A DNA stretch of 64,000 nt from Burkholderiales bacterium JOSHI_001 (GCA_000244995.1 CM001438.1:1108921-1172920), one strand, 5' to 3'; positions 32,207 to 42,437 are shown, numbered from the stretch's first letter. Notes: generated from the sequence alone by a model not told the origin. A program made the numbers and translations.

Positions 32207-34081
32207 ATGAACAAACAGACGCATTCCTTTCAGGCCGAGGTCAAGCAGATCCTGCATCTGGTGACCCACTCGCTGTACTCCAACAAAGAAATCTTCCTGC
32301 GCGAGCTGATTTCCAACGCGTCCGACGCCTGCGACAAGCTGCGCTTCGAGGCGCTGGACAATGCCGCGCTCTACGAAGACGCGCCGACCCTGGAAGTGAG
32401 GGTGTTCTTCGACGCCGACAAGCGCACGCTCACCATTCGTGACAATGGCATCGGCATGAGCGCCGACGAGGCCGTGGCCCACCTGGGCACCATCGCCAAG
32501 AGCGGCACGCGCGAGTTCATGGCCAAGCTCGAGGGCGAGCAGAAGAAGGACGCCAACCTGATCGGCCAGTTCGGCGTGGGTTTTTACTCCGGCTTCATCG
32601 TGGCCGACCGCATCACGGTGGAAAGCCGCCGTGCCGGGCTGCCTGCCGAGCAGGGTGTGCGCTGGTCCAGCGAGGGCACCGGGGACTTCGAGGTGGAAGC
32701 CATCACCCGGCCCGAGCGGGGTACCGACGTGGTGCTGCACCTGCGCGCCGAAGAAGACGAATGGCTGCGCACCTGGAAGCTGAAGTCGGTGGTGGGCAAG
32801 TACAGCGACCACATCTCGCTGCCCATCCTGATGAAGAAGGAAAGCTGGGATGCCGAGAAGAACGAGAACACCCTCTCCGACGAGTGGGAGACGGTGAACA
32901 AGGCCGCCGCGCTGTGGACCCGCCCCAAGAGCGACATCACCGACACCGAGTACCAGGATTTCTACAAGCAGATTTCCTACGACAGCGAAGCCCCGCTGGC
33001 CTACACCCACAACCGCGTGGAAGGCCGCAGCGAATACACCCAGCTGCTGTACGTGCCGGCCAAGGCGCCGTTTGACCTGTGGAACCGCGACAAGCGCGGC
33101 GGTGTGAAGCTGTACGTCAAGCGCGTGTTCATCATGGACGACGCGAAAGAGTTGATGCCGGTGTACCTGCGTTTCGTCAAGGGCGTGATCGACTCGGCCG
33201 ACCTGCCGCTGAACGTCAGCCGCGAACTGCTGCAGGAAAGCCGCGACGTGAAGGCCATCCGCGAGGGCAGCACCAAGCGCGTGCTGTCCATGCTGGAAGA
33301 CGTGGCCGAGAACGACAAGCCCAAGTACCAGCAGTTCTGGAACGTGTTCGGCCCGGTGCTCAAGGAAGGCATCGGCGAAGACCACGCCAACCAGGAACGC
33401 CTGGCCAAGCTGTTCCGCTTCGCGTCCACGCACGCGGACGAAGGCGTGTCCTTCGCCGACTACGTGGGCCGCATGAAGGAAGGCCAGGAGGCCATCTACA
33501 TCATCACCGCCGACTCCTTGGCCGCGGCCAAGAGCAGCCCGCAGTTGGAGATCTTCCGCAAGAAGGGCATCGAGGTGCTGCTCCTGGTGGACCGGGTGGA
33601 CGAGTGGATGCTCAGCCACCTGTACGAATTCGACGGCAAGCCGCTGCAAAGCGTGGCCAAGGGCGCGGTGGACCTGGGCAAGCTGCAGGACGATGAAGAG
33701 AAGAAGCAGGCCGAAGCCGTGGCCGAGACCTTCAAGCCCACGCTGGAGAAGATCAAGGCCGCGCTGAAGGACCGCGCCAAGGATGTGCGCGTCACCTCGC
33801 GCCTGGTGGACAGCCCGGCCTGCATCGTGGTGGAAGAGGGCGACATGAGCGCACACCTGTCGCGCATGCTGAAAGCCGCCGGCCAGGACGCGCCCAAGCC
33901 GCAGACCATCCTGGAAGTGAACCCCGAGCACGCATTGGTGAAGCGCCTGCAGGCCGACGAAGCCCACTTCGACGACCTGGCCCACCTGCTGTTCGACCAG
34001 GCCTGGCTGGCCGAAGGCGGGCAGCTGGAGAACCCGGCGGACTACGTTCAGCGCGTGACCCGCATGCTCGCCACGGCCTGA
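32207..34081 (+). CDS. htpG: HtpG, Hsp90-family chaperone
   Basis: The 624-residue ATP-dependent chaperone starts [17 protein letters not shown]. coli HtpG has 624 residues. The GHKL ATPase motifs are [14 protein letters not shown] (N-box), [12 protein letters not shown] and [11 protein letters not shown], with GTDVVLHL closing the N-domain. The middle domain has [21 protein letters not shown] longer frame runs far upstream on the plus strand but only as antisense to the antiporter, so the ATG at 32207 is the start. Confidence 0.97.
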   Translation: MNKQTHSFQAEVKQILHLVTHSLYSNKEIFLRELISNASDACDKLRFEALDNAALYEDAPTLEVRVFFDADKRTLTIRDNGIGMSADEAVAHLGTIAKSGTREFMAKLEGEQKKDANLIGQFGVGFYSGFIVADRITVESRRAGLPAEQGVRWSSEGTGDFEVEAITRPERGTDVVLHLRAEEDEWLRTWKLKSVVGKYSDHISLPILMKKESWDAEKNENTLSDEWETVNKAAALWTRPKSDITDTEYQDFYKQISYDSEAPLAYTHNRVEGRSEYTQLLYVPAKAPFDLWNRDKRGGVKLYVKRVFIMDDAKELMPVYLRFVKGVIDSADLPLNVSRELLQESRDVKAIREGSTKRVLSMLEDVAENDKPKYQQFWNVFGPVLKEGIGEDHANQERLAKLFRFASTHADEGVSFADYVGRMKEGQEAIYIITADSLAAAKSSPQLEIFRKKGIEVLLLVDRVDEWMLSHLYEFDGKPLQSVAKGAVDLGKLQDDEEKKQAEAVAETFKPTLEKIKAALKDRAKDVRVTSRLVDSPACIVVEEGDMSAHLSRMLKAAGQDAPKPQTILEVNPEHALVKRLQADEAHFDDLAHLLFDQAWLAEGGQLENPADYVQRVTRMLATA

Positions 34082-34087
34082 GTTCGG

Positions 34088-35128
34088 CTACAGCTGCAGG
34101 GGCGGTTCCGTCATGGCCGCCACCTGTTCGCGCAGTTGCTGCGCCTGCTGGCTCCAGTAGGCCGGGCTCTCGAAGAACGGGAAGGCAATCGGGAAGGCCG
34201 GGTCGCGCCAGCGCTCGGCCAGCCAGGCGCTGTGGTGCACCATGCGCAGGGTGCGCAGGGGTTCCACCAGCGCCAGTTCGCGCAGGTTGAAGTCGCGCAT
34301 CTGGCGGTAGCCGTCCAGCAGCGCCGCCAGCTGCCCGCGCATCGATTCGTTGTCGCCCGACAGCATCATCCACAGGTCCTGCACCGCGGGGCCGCTGCAG
34401 GCGTCGTCCAGGTCCACGATGTGCGGGCCTTCTTCGCGCCACAGGATGTTGCCCGGGTGAAAGTCGCCGTGCAGACGCAGCGTCTGCACGCTGCCGCAGG
34501 CATCGAACGCGGCTTGCGCGGCGCGCAGGGCGCTTTCGCAGGCGCTGCGCCAGGGGCCTTCTTCGGCCGGTGGCACCAGGCCGCTGTCCAGCACGCGTTC
34601 ACGCGCAGCGGTGCCAAAGGTGGCCACGTCCATGTGGCGGCGGGTGGCAAAGGGTTGGCGTTCGCCCACCCCGTGCAGCCGGGCCACAAAACGTCCCAGC
34701 CAGCGCAGCGTGTCCAGATTGTCCAGTTCGGGCCCGTGGCCGCTGCGGCGCGGCGCCACGGCGAAGCGAAAGGCGCCGCTGGCGAAGTCAACCCGGGCCA
34801 GCGTGGCCTGCTCGCCGTGCAGCGCCACCTCGGCATCGCGGCCGGGCGCTGGGCTCAAGGGCAGCGGCGCCACCACCGGCACCTCGGCCGCCTGCAGTTG
34901 CATCGCGAAGCGGTGCTCTTCCAGGATCTGCGCGTCGCTCCATCGCCCAGGGCGGTAAAACTTGGCCACCACCGCGCCGCCGTCTTCCAGCATCACCTGG
35001 AACACCCGGTTCTCGTAGGAATTCAGCTGCAGCAGCCGGCCGTCGCCGAACAGGCCCACGGTGGCCAGCGCGTCCAGCACGCGGTCGGGTGTGAGTTCGT
35101 CGTAGGGGTGGCCTGTGGCAGGGGTCAT
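34088..35128 (-). CDS. srkA: SrkA/RdoA-type stress-response kinase
   Basis: The 346-residue protein of the APH/choline-kinase fold matches E. coli SrkA (YihE), a Ser/Thr kinase that protects against stress-induced death. It has LNSYENRVFQVMLEDG and VVAKFYRPGRWS (ATP lysine), the catalytic loop LRLHGDFHPGNILW, and HIVDLDDACSGPAVQDLWM (Mg-binding Asp). It is convergent with htpG with six bases between stops. Confidence 0.92.
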   Translation of the reverse strand: MTPATGHPYDELTPDRVLDALATVGLFGDGRLLQLNSYENRVFQVMLEDGGAVVAKFYRPGRWSDAQILEEHRFAMQLQAAEVPVVAPLPLSPAPGRDAEVALHGEQATLARVDFASGAFRFAVAPRRSGHGPELDNLDTLRWLGRFVARLHGVGERQPFATRRHMDVATFGTAARERVLDSGLVPPAEEGPWRSACESALRAAQAAFDACGSVQTLRLHGDFHPGNILWREEGPHIVDLDDACSGPAVQDLWMMLSGDNESMRGQLAALLDGYRQMRDFNLRELALVEPLRTLRMVHHSAWLAERWRDPAFPIAFPFFESPAYWSQQAQQLREQVAAMTEPPLQL

Positions 35129-35177
35129 GCGGCCATGGTACGCGGCCGCCTTGTGCGGGCCGCTTCCAGGCTTCCGG

Positions 35178-35984
35178 TCAATGCCGGGTCACCGAGCTGC
35201 CGGCATGGCTGGCATAGCCGGGGGTGTCTATCACCATGCCGCCGCCTTCTTCGGGCGGCAGCGTGGAGGGCGCGCCTGCGCGCGACGAGGCGCTGCCCAG
35301 CGTGCCGAATTCACTCAGGCGCGATTCCAGCCGCGGGTCGGACGCGAAGAAGGAATCCTGGAAGAAGCCCGAGTCCTGCCACAGCGCGGTGCGCGCGCGC
35401 CGGCGTTCTGCCACGGTGTGGCTGAGCTGGTGGCTGGCGTGCGACATCACGGGTGCCGGCTGCGGCCCGCGCGCCGGCGCCGCGGCCTGGGGCACCAGCA
35501 TCTGCAATTCGGCCACCGACGGCAGTTGCTCCAGCGGGCAGCGCATGTAGCGCACACCGCAGGCGCCCATCACGGCCTGCTTGATCTGCAGGGTGCGCCG
35601 GGATGCGCCGCGTTCATTGTCCAGGTCGATGGCGGCCAGCACCTTGCCATTGGCGCTGCACACCGCGAAGGTGACGTGGGCCGTGCCCAGCAGGTCGTAC
35701 CAGTAGCGCACCTGCTGCGCGTCCAGCGGCTGGCAAAAGCGCACCAGCGGCAACTTGGACAGCACGATGTGGTGCGGCAGTGCTTCACGCAGCAGGCGGT
35801 AGACCCGGCGTTCGTCGCTGTTGAACACCGGCCGCGGCGTCAGCGCCCACTCGGCCGGCAGCGGCACGGGCTTCTTCTTGCGCGGCCAACGCGCCCACAG
35901 CAGGGCGCCCACGCACAGCAGCAGCACCAGGCTCAGGGCGGCGAGCAGGGACAGGGGAAGAAACATCGGCCGGTGGGTCCACAT
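35178..35984 (-). CDS. DUF2726-domain membrane-anchored protein
   Basis: The 268-residue protein has an N-terminal membrane helix (LPLSLLAALSLVLLLCVGALL) followed by a basic patch (RWPRKKK). The DUF2726 domain (about 52-150) runs VFNSDERRVYRLLREALP, LVRFCQPLD, VCSANGKVLAAIDLDNE and IKQAVMGACGVRYMRC, an endonuclease-like fold. The C-terminal 110 residues are low complexity. It may act on nucleic acid at the membrane, but no substrate is known. The start could also be the ATG 18 bases downstream. Confidence 0.78.
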   Translation of the reverse strand: MWTHRPMFLPLSLLAALSLVLLLCVGALLWARWPRKKKPVPLPAEWALTPRPVFNSDERRVYRLLREALPHHIVLSKLPLVRFCQPLDAQQVRYWYDLLGTAHVTFAVCSANGKVLAAIDLDNERGASRRTLQIKQAVMGACGVRYMRCPLEQLPSVAELQMLVPQAAAPARGPQPAPVMSHASHQLSHTVAERRRARTALWQDSGFFQDSFFASDPRLESRLSEFGTLGSASSRAGAPSTLPPEEGGGMVIDTPGYASHAGSSVTRH

Positions 35985-36128
35985 GGGGGCCGGTGCGGGT
36001 GCACGGCCTCGACCCCTTCTGGCAGGGGGCGGCGAATGTTAGCGGCGATGCCCCGGTGTGGCAGGGCTGTCACCGCCACCGGGGCCGCGCACTACGTCAC
36101 GGTTTTCCCCGGCGTGGGCCAAGCGTTG

Positions 36129-36848
36129 TTATTGCGATGCGGTGCTGCCGGACTTCGTGACACTGTCCTTGATCTCGGCCAGCAATTCCAGCAGCCCGTT
36201 GGCGCGTTTGGCCTGCTGCTTGAAGCGGTAGTCCAGCTCGGCCACGCCATCGCCCACCAGCTGCTCCACGTGTGACGCCAAGGTCTCCGGTGGCAGTTTC
36301 AGGTGCGCTTCGGACTCGCTGCCGGCGCGTTCTACCGTGGCCCCATGGCTGCGCGCAATGCGCAGCATGGCGGTGTTTTCGCTCAGCGCGTGCACGAACA
36401 GGGTCTGGATGCCGTGGTTGCGGGCGTGCAGCACCGCGTGCTCGAACAGCCTCGTGCCGTAGGCCCGGCCGCGCGCGTGGGGCAGCACCGACACGCCGAA
36501 TTCGGCGTCGGCCTGGTGTGAACTGCCTTCCGGCGCGTAGGCCAGGTGGGCCATGGCGATCAGGCGCAGGCGGCGGTCGAACACCCCGAAGACCTCGTCG
36601 CGCTCGAAATCCAGCTGGTCCACGTAGCGGGCGATCTGGGCGTCGGACGCCAAGTAGCCGAATCGCAGGTAGCGGTCGGCTTCGGTGAGTTGAACCATGT
36701 GAGCAAGCACACGCTCACGATGCCGGTCGGACAGGGACCGAATCGGAATCCACGACAGCCGCGGTGCGGGGTCGCCGCTGTCGGGTGCTGTGGGTGCCCC
36801 GGTGTCCGGCAGTCCGGCGTTGGGGGGCGTGTGGTCAGGGTTGCTCAT
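36129..36848 (-). CDS. GNAT-family N-acetyltransferase
   Basis: The 239-residue protein has a disordered acidic N-terminus (about 35 residues), then a GNAT domain: YLRFGYLASDAQIARYVDQL, GVFDRRLRLIAMAHLAYA, AEFGVSVLPHARGRAYGTRL (acetyl-CoA binding loop) and HARNHGIQTLFVHALSENTAML. The C-terminal 60 residues are helical and basic. The substrate is unknown; similar stand-alone GNATs modify proteins or small amines. Ribosome-binding site GGAGG precedes the ATG. Confidence 0.85.
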   Translation of the reverse strand: MSNPDHTPPNAGLPDTGAPTAPDSGDPAPRLSWIPIRSLSDRHRERVLAHMVQLTEADRYLRFGYLASDAQIARYVDQLDFERDEVFGVFDRRLRLIAMAHLAYAPEGSSHQADAEFGVSVLPHARGRAYGTRLFEHAVLHARNHGIQTLFVHALSENTAMLRIARSHGATVERAGSESEAHLKLPPETLASHVEQLVGDGVAELDYRFKQQAKRANGLLELLAEIKDSVTKSGSTASQ

Positions 36849-36938
36849 GGCAGCCTCCTGGGTAGGTGATAACCCTCATGCTAACGGATGAGGAAGATAA
36901 ATGGTGCAGTGCCGCATAACCCTGGATCGGGGGACTGT

Positions 36939-36967
36939 GGCGTCTTGCCGTCAGTCCGGTATAGAAT
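36939..36967 (+). promoter_or_regulatory. Probable sigma-70 promoter of rplM-rpsI
   Basis: A good -10 element TATAGAAT lies at 36960-36967; the -35 region is weak. The 334-base stretch 36849-37182 between the GNAT gene and rplM otherwise shows only a long GC-rich leader (from about 36974 to 37182), consistent with leader-based control of ribosomal protein L13; no defined Rfam-type structure was recognised. Confidence 0.5.
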
Positions 36968-37182
36968 CTTGGGCTTTCCCCGCAGCTGTGGCTCGGGGAG
37001 TGGTTCCAGCCAGCAGCGCGCCCAGGCATTCTTGGGCGGGCATTGCATGCACCAACAGACGAAATCACCTGCGAGGCCGCCCTTCACAAGCGGTTCCAAG
37101 GGCTGGTAGCCGATGTAGGGGGGCCGCTCGAAATGCCACTCTTTTGGCGTGCCATGTGCACGCTTTCTCCAGAAAGACCCTC

Positions 37183-37611
37183 ATGAAGACCTTCAGCGCC
37201 AAGCCGGCCGAAGTGAAGCACGAGTGGTTTGTGCTTGATGCCACCGACAAGGTGCTCGGACGCGTTGCCAGCGAAGTGGCGCTCCGACTGCGAGGCAAGC
37301 ACAAGGCCATCTACACGCCTCACGTCGACACCGGTGATTTCATCATCGTCCTGAACGCCGACAAGATCCGCGTCACCGGCAACAAGGCCGAAGACAAGGT
37401 GTACTACCGCCACACGGGTTACCCGGGCGGCATCCGTGCCACCAAGTTCAAGGACATGCAAGCCAAGCACCCGGGGCGCGCCCTGGAAAAGGCCGTCAAG
37501 GGCATGCTGCCCAAGGGGCCGCTGGGCTACGCGATGATCAAAAAGCTGAAGGTGTACGCCGGGGCTTCGCACCCGCACACCGCCCAGCAGCCCAAGGCGC
37601 TGGAAATCTAA
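37183..37611 (+). CDS. rplM: Ribosomal protein L13 (uL13)
   Basis: The 142-residue protein has the length of E. coli L13. It begins [20 protein letters not shown] and has [32 protein letters not shown] and [20 protein letters not shown]. It assembles early in the 50S subunit. It is followed by rpsI with 9 bases between, the universal bacterial pair. Confidence 0.98.
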   Translation: MKTFSAKPAEVKHEWFVLDATDKVLGRVASEVALRLRGKHKAIYTPHVDTGDFIIVLNADKIRVTGNKAEDKVYYRHTGYPGGIRATKFKDMQAKHPGRALEKAVKGMLPKGPLGYAMIKKLKVYAGASHPHTAQQPKALEI

Positions 37612-37620
37612 GGAGCGGTG

Positions 37621-38013
37621 ATGATCGGTAACTGGAATTACGGCACCGGCCGCCGCAAATCGAGCGTGGCCCGGGTGTTCATGAAGAAGGGCAATGGCCA
37701 GATCCTGGTCAACGGCAAGCCGGTGGAAGACTACTTCGGCCGCCAGACCTCCATCATGATCGTCAAGCAGCCGCTGCTGTTGACGAACAATGGCGAAGCC
37801 TTCGACATCAAGGTCAACGTGCACGGCGGCGGCGAAAGCGGCCAGGCCGGTGCGGTGCGCCACGGCATCACCCGCGCGCTGATCGACTACGACGCGGCCC
37901 TGAAGCCCGACCTCAGCCGCGCCGGCTTCGTCACCCGCGACGCCCGCGAGGTGGAACGCAAGAAGGTGGGCCTGCACGGCGCGCGTCGCCGCAAGCAGTT
38001 CAGCAAGCGCTAA
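37621..38013 (+). CDS. rpsI: Ribosomal protein S9 (uS9)
   Basis: The 130-residue protein starts [17 protein letters not shown] and ends in the tail [17 protein letters not shown] that reaches the P-site tRNA. AGGAG is five bases before the ATG at 37621; the GTG at 37618 is too close to it. Confidence 0.98.
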   Translation: MIGNWNYGTGRRKSSVARVFMKKGNGQILVNGKPVEDYFGRQTSIMIVKQPLLLTNNGEAFDIKVNVHGGGESGQAGAVRHGITRALIDYDAALKPDLSRAGFVTRDAREVERKKVGLHGARRRKQFSKR

Positions 38014-38050
38014 AGCGCACGAGGGTAGCGCCAGGCGCAACCCGGCCCGG

Positions 38051-38081
38051 GGCCGCGATGTTCGCGGCCTCTGTCATTTTT
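38051..38081 (+). terminator. Likely terminator after rpsI
   Basis: Stem GGCCGCGA/TCGCGGCC (38051-38058 with 38062-38069), loop TGT, then TCTGTCATTTTT. The T-run is six bases from the stem, so efficiency is uncertain. Confidence 0.55.
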
Positions 38082-38096
38082 GGCAGTCCTTTTCGT

Positions 38097-38804
38097 ATGC
38101 GCTGGAAACTCCTGCGACGACGTATGAGCGTGCCGCGCGTGTCCATCCGGCGGCAACTGCCCTGGCCCCTGCGCTGGGTGGCCTGGGCCTTGGCGCTGGG
38201 CTTTTCCGGTGCCATCGCGATGTGGGCCTTCGAGTTCGGCAAGGACATCGCCGGCCTGGACCGCGGCGCCAAGGAAGAACTGCAGCGCCTGCGCGTGGAA
38301 GTGGCCGAGTTGCGCAGCGAGCGCGACAAGGCCCAGTCCATCGCCAACACCGCCGAGAGCCTGCTGAAGGCCGAACGCACGGCGCAGGAAAAGCTGGGCG
38401 CGCAGCTGCGCCAGCTGGAGACCGACAACCTGGCCTTGAAGGCCGACCTGGGCTTCTTCGAACGCCTGCTGCCCACCGCCGCCACCGGCGAAGGGCCGGC
38501 GGTGCGTGGCCTGCAGGCGGAACTGAAGGCGCCGGGGCAGATGCGCTACCAGCTGCTGGTGATGCAAAACGGTAGGAACGTGGCCGAATTCGACGGCCGC
38601 TATGACCTGGTGCTGACTGGCACGCTGGACAACCTGCCCTGGGCGCAAGGCCTGCCCGGCGGCGCCAAGCCCTTGCAGCTGAAGCAGTACATGCGCATCG
38701 ACGGGCTGCTGGAGCACCCGCCACGCGCCGTGGTAAAAACCGTTCAGGTGAGGGTGATGGACAAAGCTGGCGGCGTGCGCGCGACGCAATCCCTGAAGCT
38801 TTGA
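38097..38804 (+). CDS. DUF6776-type membrane-anchored coiled-coil protein
   Basis: The 235-residue protein has a basic N-terminus, one membrane helix (WVAWALALGFSGAIAMWAF), a coiled coil (about 70-115: EELQRLRVEVAELRSERDKA, LGAQLRQLETDN) and a beta-rich periplasmic domain (LLVMQNGRNVAEFDGRYDLV; QLKQYMRIDGLLEHP). It is seen next to bactofilin genes in Burkholderiales; the pair suggests a role in envelope shape or polymer anchoring (inference). The start at 38097 lies after the rpsI terminator. Confidence 0.75.
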   Translation: MRWKLLRRRMSVPRVSIRRQLPWPLRWVAWALALGFSGAIAMWAFEFGKDIAGLDRGAKEELQRLRVEVAELRSERDKAQSIANTAESLLKAERTAQEKLGAQLRQLETDNLALKADLGFFERLLPTAATGEGPAVRGLQAELKAPGQMRYQLLVMQNGRNVAEFDGRYDLVLTGTLDNLPWAQGLPGGAKPLQLKQYMRIDGLLEHPPRAVVKTVQVRVMDKAGGVRATQSLKL

Positions 38805-38858
38805 TTTGCAGGCGGAGGCCTTGTCGGGCCGTGCCGCACAACCATGAGGAACAGCCCC

Positions 38859-39257
38859 ATGTGGCCAGGCAAGAAATCCCAACCTCCGATCCGCACGCTC
38901 ATTGGCGAAGGCACCGTGGTGCAGGGCCAGTTGCGTTTCGTGGAAGGCCTGCGCATCGATGGCGAAGTGCTGGGTGACGTGCTGGCCAGCGACGAAGGCC
39001 ACAGCATCCTGGTCATCAGCGAAAAGGCCAAGGTGCACGGCAAGGTCAAGGCCGGCCACGTCATCATCAATGGCGAGGTGGTGGGGCCGGTGGAATCCAA
39101 CGAACTGCTGGAACTGCAGCCCAAGGCCCGCGTGGTGGGCGACGTGCGCTACGAAGCGCTGGAAATGCACCAGGGCGCCATCATCGACGGCGAACTGCGC
39201 CCCTTGAAAACCGGCGACCGCCCGGCGCTGAAGCTGGCGGCCAACGCCCCCGCGTGA
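38859..39257 (+). CDS. Bactofilin
   Basis: The 132-residue cytoskeletal protein has the DUF583 beta-helix: [53 protein letters not shown] and [14 protein letters not shown]. Bactofilins polymerise without nucleotides and organise cell-wall enzymes. The ATG at 38859 gives the usual start and has AGGA eight bases upstream; the ATG at 38844 is the alternative. An M23 peptidase, a typical bactofilin partner, is 1.7 kb away. Confidence 0.92.
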   Translation: MWPGKKSQPPIRTLIGEGTVVQGQLRFVEGLRIDGEVLGDVLASDEGHSILVISEKAKVHGKVKAGHVIINGEVVGPVESNELLELQPKARVVGDVRYEALEMHQGAIIDGELRPLKTGDRPALKLAANAPA

Positions 39258-39372
39258 AGGCCCTTCCAACCAAGGGGTTCCTGCCAGTCGGCCGGTCCGG
39301 CCGTTTGCGACAATGCAGCTTGTTGTCGGGGCGCTTGGCCCCATCTCAGAAATGCACCTTCAGGAGTTGACC

Positions 39373-39747
39373 ATGAGCGCTGTTGCCGAATCCCTCCCTG
39401 GCCTGGCCCCCGACATGCCGGCGCCGCTGGTCTTCACCGACAGCGCCGCGTCCAAGGTGAAGGAACTGGTGGACGAAGAAGGCAACCCCGACCTGAAGCT
39501 GCGCGTGTTCGTGCAAGGCGGTGGCTGCTCCGGCTTCCAGTACGGTTTCACCTTCGACGAGGCGGTGAACGACGACGACACGCAGATGAGCAAGAACGGC
39601 GTCACGTTGCTGATCGACGCCATGAGCCTGCAGTACCTGGCCGGCGCCGAGATCGACTACAAGGAAGACCTGCAGGGCGCGCAGTTCGTGATCAAGAACC
39701 CCAACGCCACCACCACCTGTGGTTGCGGGTCCAGCTTCTCCGTCTGA
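39373..39747 (+). CDS. erpA: ErpA-type A-type Fe-S carrier
   Basis: The 124-residue protein has the three cluster cysteines in [14 protein letters not shown] and [12 protein letters not shown], and the family block [20 protein letters not shown]. ErpA delivers [Fe-S] clusters to general apoproteins. AGGAG is six bases before the ATG. It is the housekeeping counterpart of the nif-linked IscA-type gene at 24411. Confidence 0.94.
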   Translation: MSAVAESLPGLAPDMPAPLVFTDSAASKVKELVDEEGNPDLKLRVFVQGGGCSGFQYGFTFDEAVNDDDTQMSKNGVTLLIDAMSLQYLAGAEIDYKEDLQGAQFVIKNPNATTTCGCGSSFSV

Positions 39748-39771
39748 GCATTTCCCTTGCCAGAACCACCA

Positions 39772-39791
39772 GGCCGCCTCAGGGCGGCCTT
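39772..39791 (+). terminator. Rho-independent-like terminator after erpA
   Basis: Stem GGCCGCC/GGCGGCC (39772-39778 with 39783-39789), loop TCAG, followed by TTTGTC. It lies between convergent erpA and anmK and could serve both strands. Confidence 0.7.
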
Positions 39792-39812
39792 TGTCATTTC
39801 TGGCCCATGCTT

Positions 39813-40931
39813 TCAGCCGGCCGGGTACAGCGCACCCAGCACCCGAGGCCCGGTGGCGCCGGTCACCTCGGGCCGGTTGCCGGGCTGGCGCTGCACGAAG
39901 GCCTGGGCCAGCCAGGCGAACGCCGTGGCCTCCACCTGCAGCGGCGGCAGCCCGGCCTGGGTGGTGTCGCGAACCAAGGTGCCAGGCAGCCGCATGGCCA
40001 GGCGCTGCATCAGCAAGGTGTTGAAGGCACCCCCGCCGCACACCAGCAGTTCGGTGCTGGTCGGCTGGTGGCGACGCAGGGCGTCGGCCGCCGAGCGGGC
40101 GGACAACTCCACCAGGGTGGCCATCACGTCGGCCGGCTCGGCCCGGCCGTGGTCGGCCAGCCTGGCCTGCAGCCAGACGGGATTGAACAGGTCGCGGCCG
40201 GTGCTCTTGGGTGGCACGCGGTCGAAGAAGGGCTCGGCCAGCAGGCGCTGCAGCAGGGCCTCGTCCACCCGCCCGGTGGCGCCCCAGCGCCCCTGGTCGT
40301 CGAAAGCCGCGCCGGTGTGGCCTTGGCACCAGTGGTCCAGCAGCGCGTTGCCGGGGCCGCAGTCGAAGCCTCGCACCTGGCCGTCAGCGGCCAGCAGGCT
40401 GAGGTTGGCGATGCCGCCAATGTTCAGCACCGCCACATCCTGGCCGGCGCGGCCGAACACCGCGGCGTGGAAGGCGGGCACCAGCGGCGCGCCCTGGCCC
40501 CCAGCGGCGATGTCGCGGCTGCGCAGGTCGCACACGACGTCGATGCCAACCAGTTCCGCCAGCAAGGCGCCATTGAACAGCTGCAAGGTGTAGCCGGTGC
40601 CGTCGAAGGCGCCGGGCTGGTGGCGCACGGTCTGGCCATGGGCGCCGACGGCGCGCACCTGTCCTGCGGACAGGCCGGTGGCGGCCAGCAGGTCCTGGGT
40701 CACGGCCGCATGGCTGCGTGCCAGCGCGTTGGCGGCCAGCGCGGCGCGGTGCAGTTCGTTGGGCCCGGCGCTGTTCAGCGCCAGCAACTCGCCACGCAAG
40801 GCGGCGTCAAAGGCGCGGTGGCGGTGGGCCTTCACGGCCAGGCGCGAGGCGCCCGGTTCGCCCAGGTCCACCAGAACGCCATCCACCCCGTCCAGCGAGG
40901 TGCCCGACATCAGGCCGATGAACAGTGTCAT
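39813..40931 (-). CDS. anmK: AnmK, anhydro-N-acetylmuramic acid kinase
   Basis: The 372-residue sugar kinase recycles peptidoglycan by phosphorylating and opening 1,6-anhydro-MurNAc. It has FIGLMSGTSLDGVDGVLVD at the N-terminus, AVGAHGQTVRH, VLNIGGIANLSLL and ELLVCGGGAFNTLLMQRL. The ATG at 40931 was chosen over a GTG six bases upstream. It is followed upstream on the same strand by the M23 peptidase gene (25-base gap), so two cell-wall genes are linked. Confidence 0.95.
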   Translation of the reverse strand: MTLFIGLMSGTSLDGVDGVLVDLGEPGASRLAVKAHRHRAFDAALRGELLALNSAGPNELHRAALAANALARSHAAVTQDLLAATGLSAGQVRAVGAHGQTVRHQPGAFDGTGYTLQLFNGALLAELVGIDVVCDLRSRDIAAGGQGAPLVPAFHAAVFGRAGQDVAVLNIGGIANLSLLAADGQVRGFDCGPGNALLDHWCQGHTGAAFDDQGRWGATGRVDEALLQRLLAEPFFDRVPPKSTGRDLFNPVWLQARLADHGRAEPADVMATLVELSARSAADALRRHQPTSTELLVCGGGAFNTLLMQRLAMRLPGTLVRDTTQAGLPPLQVEATAFAWLAQAFVQRQPGNRPEVTGATGPRVLGALYPAG

Positions 40932-40956
40932 CGGCACAAGCTTACTGCAGCGTGGC

Positions 40957-42339
40957 TTACTCGCCCTGGCCCTGGTAGCCGCGCAGGGTTTGCGCCACCG
41001 CCAGGTGGTCCTGCATGGCCAGCGCGGTCTGCTGGAATCGCGGACGCGCCGCGGTGTCCACCTTCAGGGTTTCAGAAGCCCGGGCAATTTCCACCGGGTC
41101 GCGGTGGTCGCCGTTGACCAGGAATTCGAAGTGCAGGTGCGGCCCGGTGGCATAACCCGTGGCGCCGACGGTGCCGATGTTCTGGCCCTGCTCCACGCGT
41201 TGGCCGACGCGCACGCCAATGCTGTTCAGGTGCGCGTACACCGTGCTGCGCTCCTGGCTGTGCTTCACCTTCACCAGGTTGCCATAGCCGCGCTGCTGGC
41301 CGGCGAATTCCACCACGCCGTCACCCACCACACGCACAGGCGTGCCAGTGGGCGCGCCGTAGTCCACGCCCAGGTGCTGCTTCCAGACGCGGGCGATGGG
41401 GTGCAGGCGCATCTCGAAACCCGAGGTCATGCGCGAGAACTCCAGCGGGTTGGCCAGGAAGGCGCGCCGCTTGTTTTGGCCGTTGAAGTCGAAGTAAGCG
41501 CTTTTGCCGGCATGTTCGAACAGCACCGCGCGGTGCGTCTGGCCGGCGTTGTTGAATTCGGCCGCCAGGATGGTGCCCACGCCCGCGTTCCAGGTGACGG
41601 GCTGGTCGTCGGCGAACAGGGCTTCGTACACCACGCTGAAGGTGTCGCCGCGGCGCAGTTCGCGGCGGAAGTCGATGTCGTTGCCGAACATCTCCACCAA
41701 CTGCGTGCCCACGGCGTCGGGCAGGTTGGCGTCGTCCAGCGCCGCGAACAGCGTGGAGCGCACCGTGCCGCTGCCCACGCGGGCGCGGGCGGTCAGCGGG
41801 GCGGTTTCCAGGCGCGTGTGCCACAGGCCGTCGTGCTTGGACAGGGTCAGGCGCGTGAAGTGGCTGTGCGACAGGCCGTCGTCCAGGGCCGGGAAGCGGG
41901 CCACCAGTTCCACCAAGGAGCCGTCGGCCTGGGCGCGGGCGCGCACCATCTTGCCGCTGCGGCCGTCGAACAGGCGGCGGGCGTCGCGGTCGCCGCGCAG
42001 GTGGCGCGCGGCCAGCGGGTCGTTCACGCCCAGGCGCTTGAGCAGGCTGTCGGCGGTGTCGGCGCTGCGCACCGTGTCGTTGCGCCACAGGGCCAGGTCG
42101 TGGTTGGCCAGCGCGTCCAGCTGAGGCGCCAGTTCCAGTAACCGCACGTCTTCGCTGAGCAGGCGCTGGGGCAGGTCGGCCGCATCGGGTGCCATGGGCG
42201 CAATGCCGAAGGCGGTGACCGCAAAGCTGGCCAGGGCGCTCACGGCCACGGCGGTGAGGCGGCGCGGATGGCGTGCGGCCCAGTGGCCGGCTTTGGCTCG
42301 GGTGCGGTCCAGGGACTGCAGGATCGTTCCCAGGGTCAT
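40957..42339 (-). CDS. M23-family peptidoglycan endopeptidase with membrane anchor
   Basis: The 460-residue protein has an N-terminal membrane helix (RLTAVAVSALASFAVTAFGI), an OapA/LysM-like middle region (RRELRRGDTFSVVYEALF) and a C-terminal LytM domain with the zinc ligands in HLGVDYGAPTGTPV and TGPHLHFEFLVNG. The catalytic HxxxD and HxH motifs are present, so it is likely an active MepM-like endopeptidase. The ATG at 42339 gives the anchor. It is divergent from tyrS. Confidence 0.92.
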   Translation of the reverse strand: MTLGTILQSLDRTRAKAGHWAARHPRRLTAVAVSALASFAVTAFGIAPMAPDAADLPQRLLSEDVRLLELAPQLDALANHDLALWRNDTVRSADTADSLLKRLGVNDPLAARHLRGDRDARRLFDGRSGKMVRARAQADGSLVELVARFPALDDGLSHSHFTRLTLSKHDGLWHTRLETAPLTARARVGSGTVRSTLFAALDDANLPDAVGTQLVEMFGNDIDFRRELRRGDTFSVVYEALFADDQPVTWNAGVGTILAAEFNNAGQTHRAVLFEHAGKSAYFDFNGQNKRRAFLANPLEFSRMTSGFEMRLHPIARVWKQHLGVDYGAPTGTPVRVVGDGVVEFAGQQRGYGNLVKVKHSQERSTVYAHLNSIGVRVGQRVEQGQNIGTVGATGYATGPHLHFEFLVNGDHRDPVEIARASETLKVDTAARPRFQQTALAMQDHLAVAQTLRGYQGQGE

Positions 42340-42437
42340 GGCTTCTTTCGGCAAGGCGTGGCCCTGCCGGACTGGCACACAGCCGCCGCTGGCGGACATG
42401 CACGGGGTTGGTGACGGTGGCTGCAGGGGGCGTCCAC

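Noticed and set aside
36849-37182. tRNA or small RNA gene before rplM
   Set aside because: No cloverleaf or conserved tRNA bases were found; it reads as a promoter and leader.
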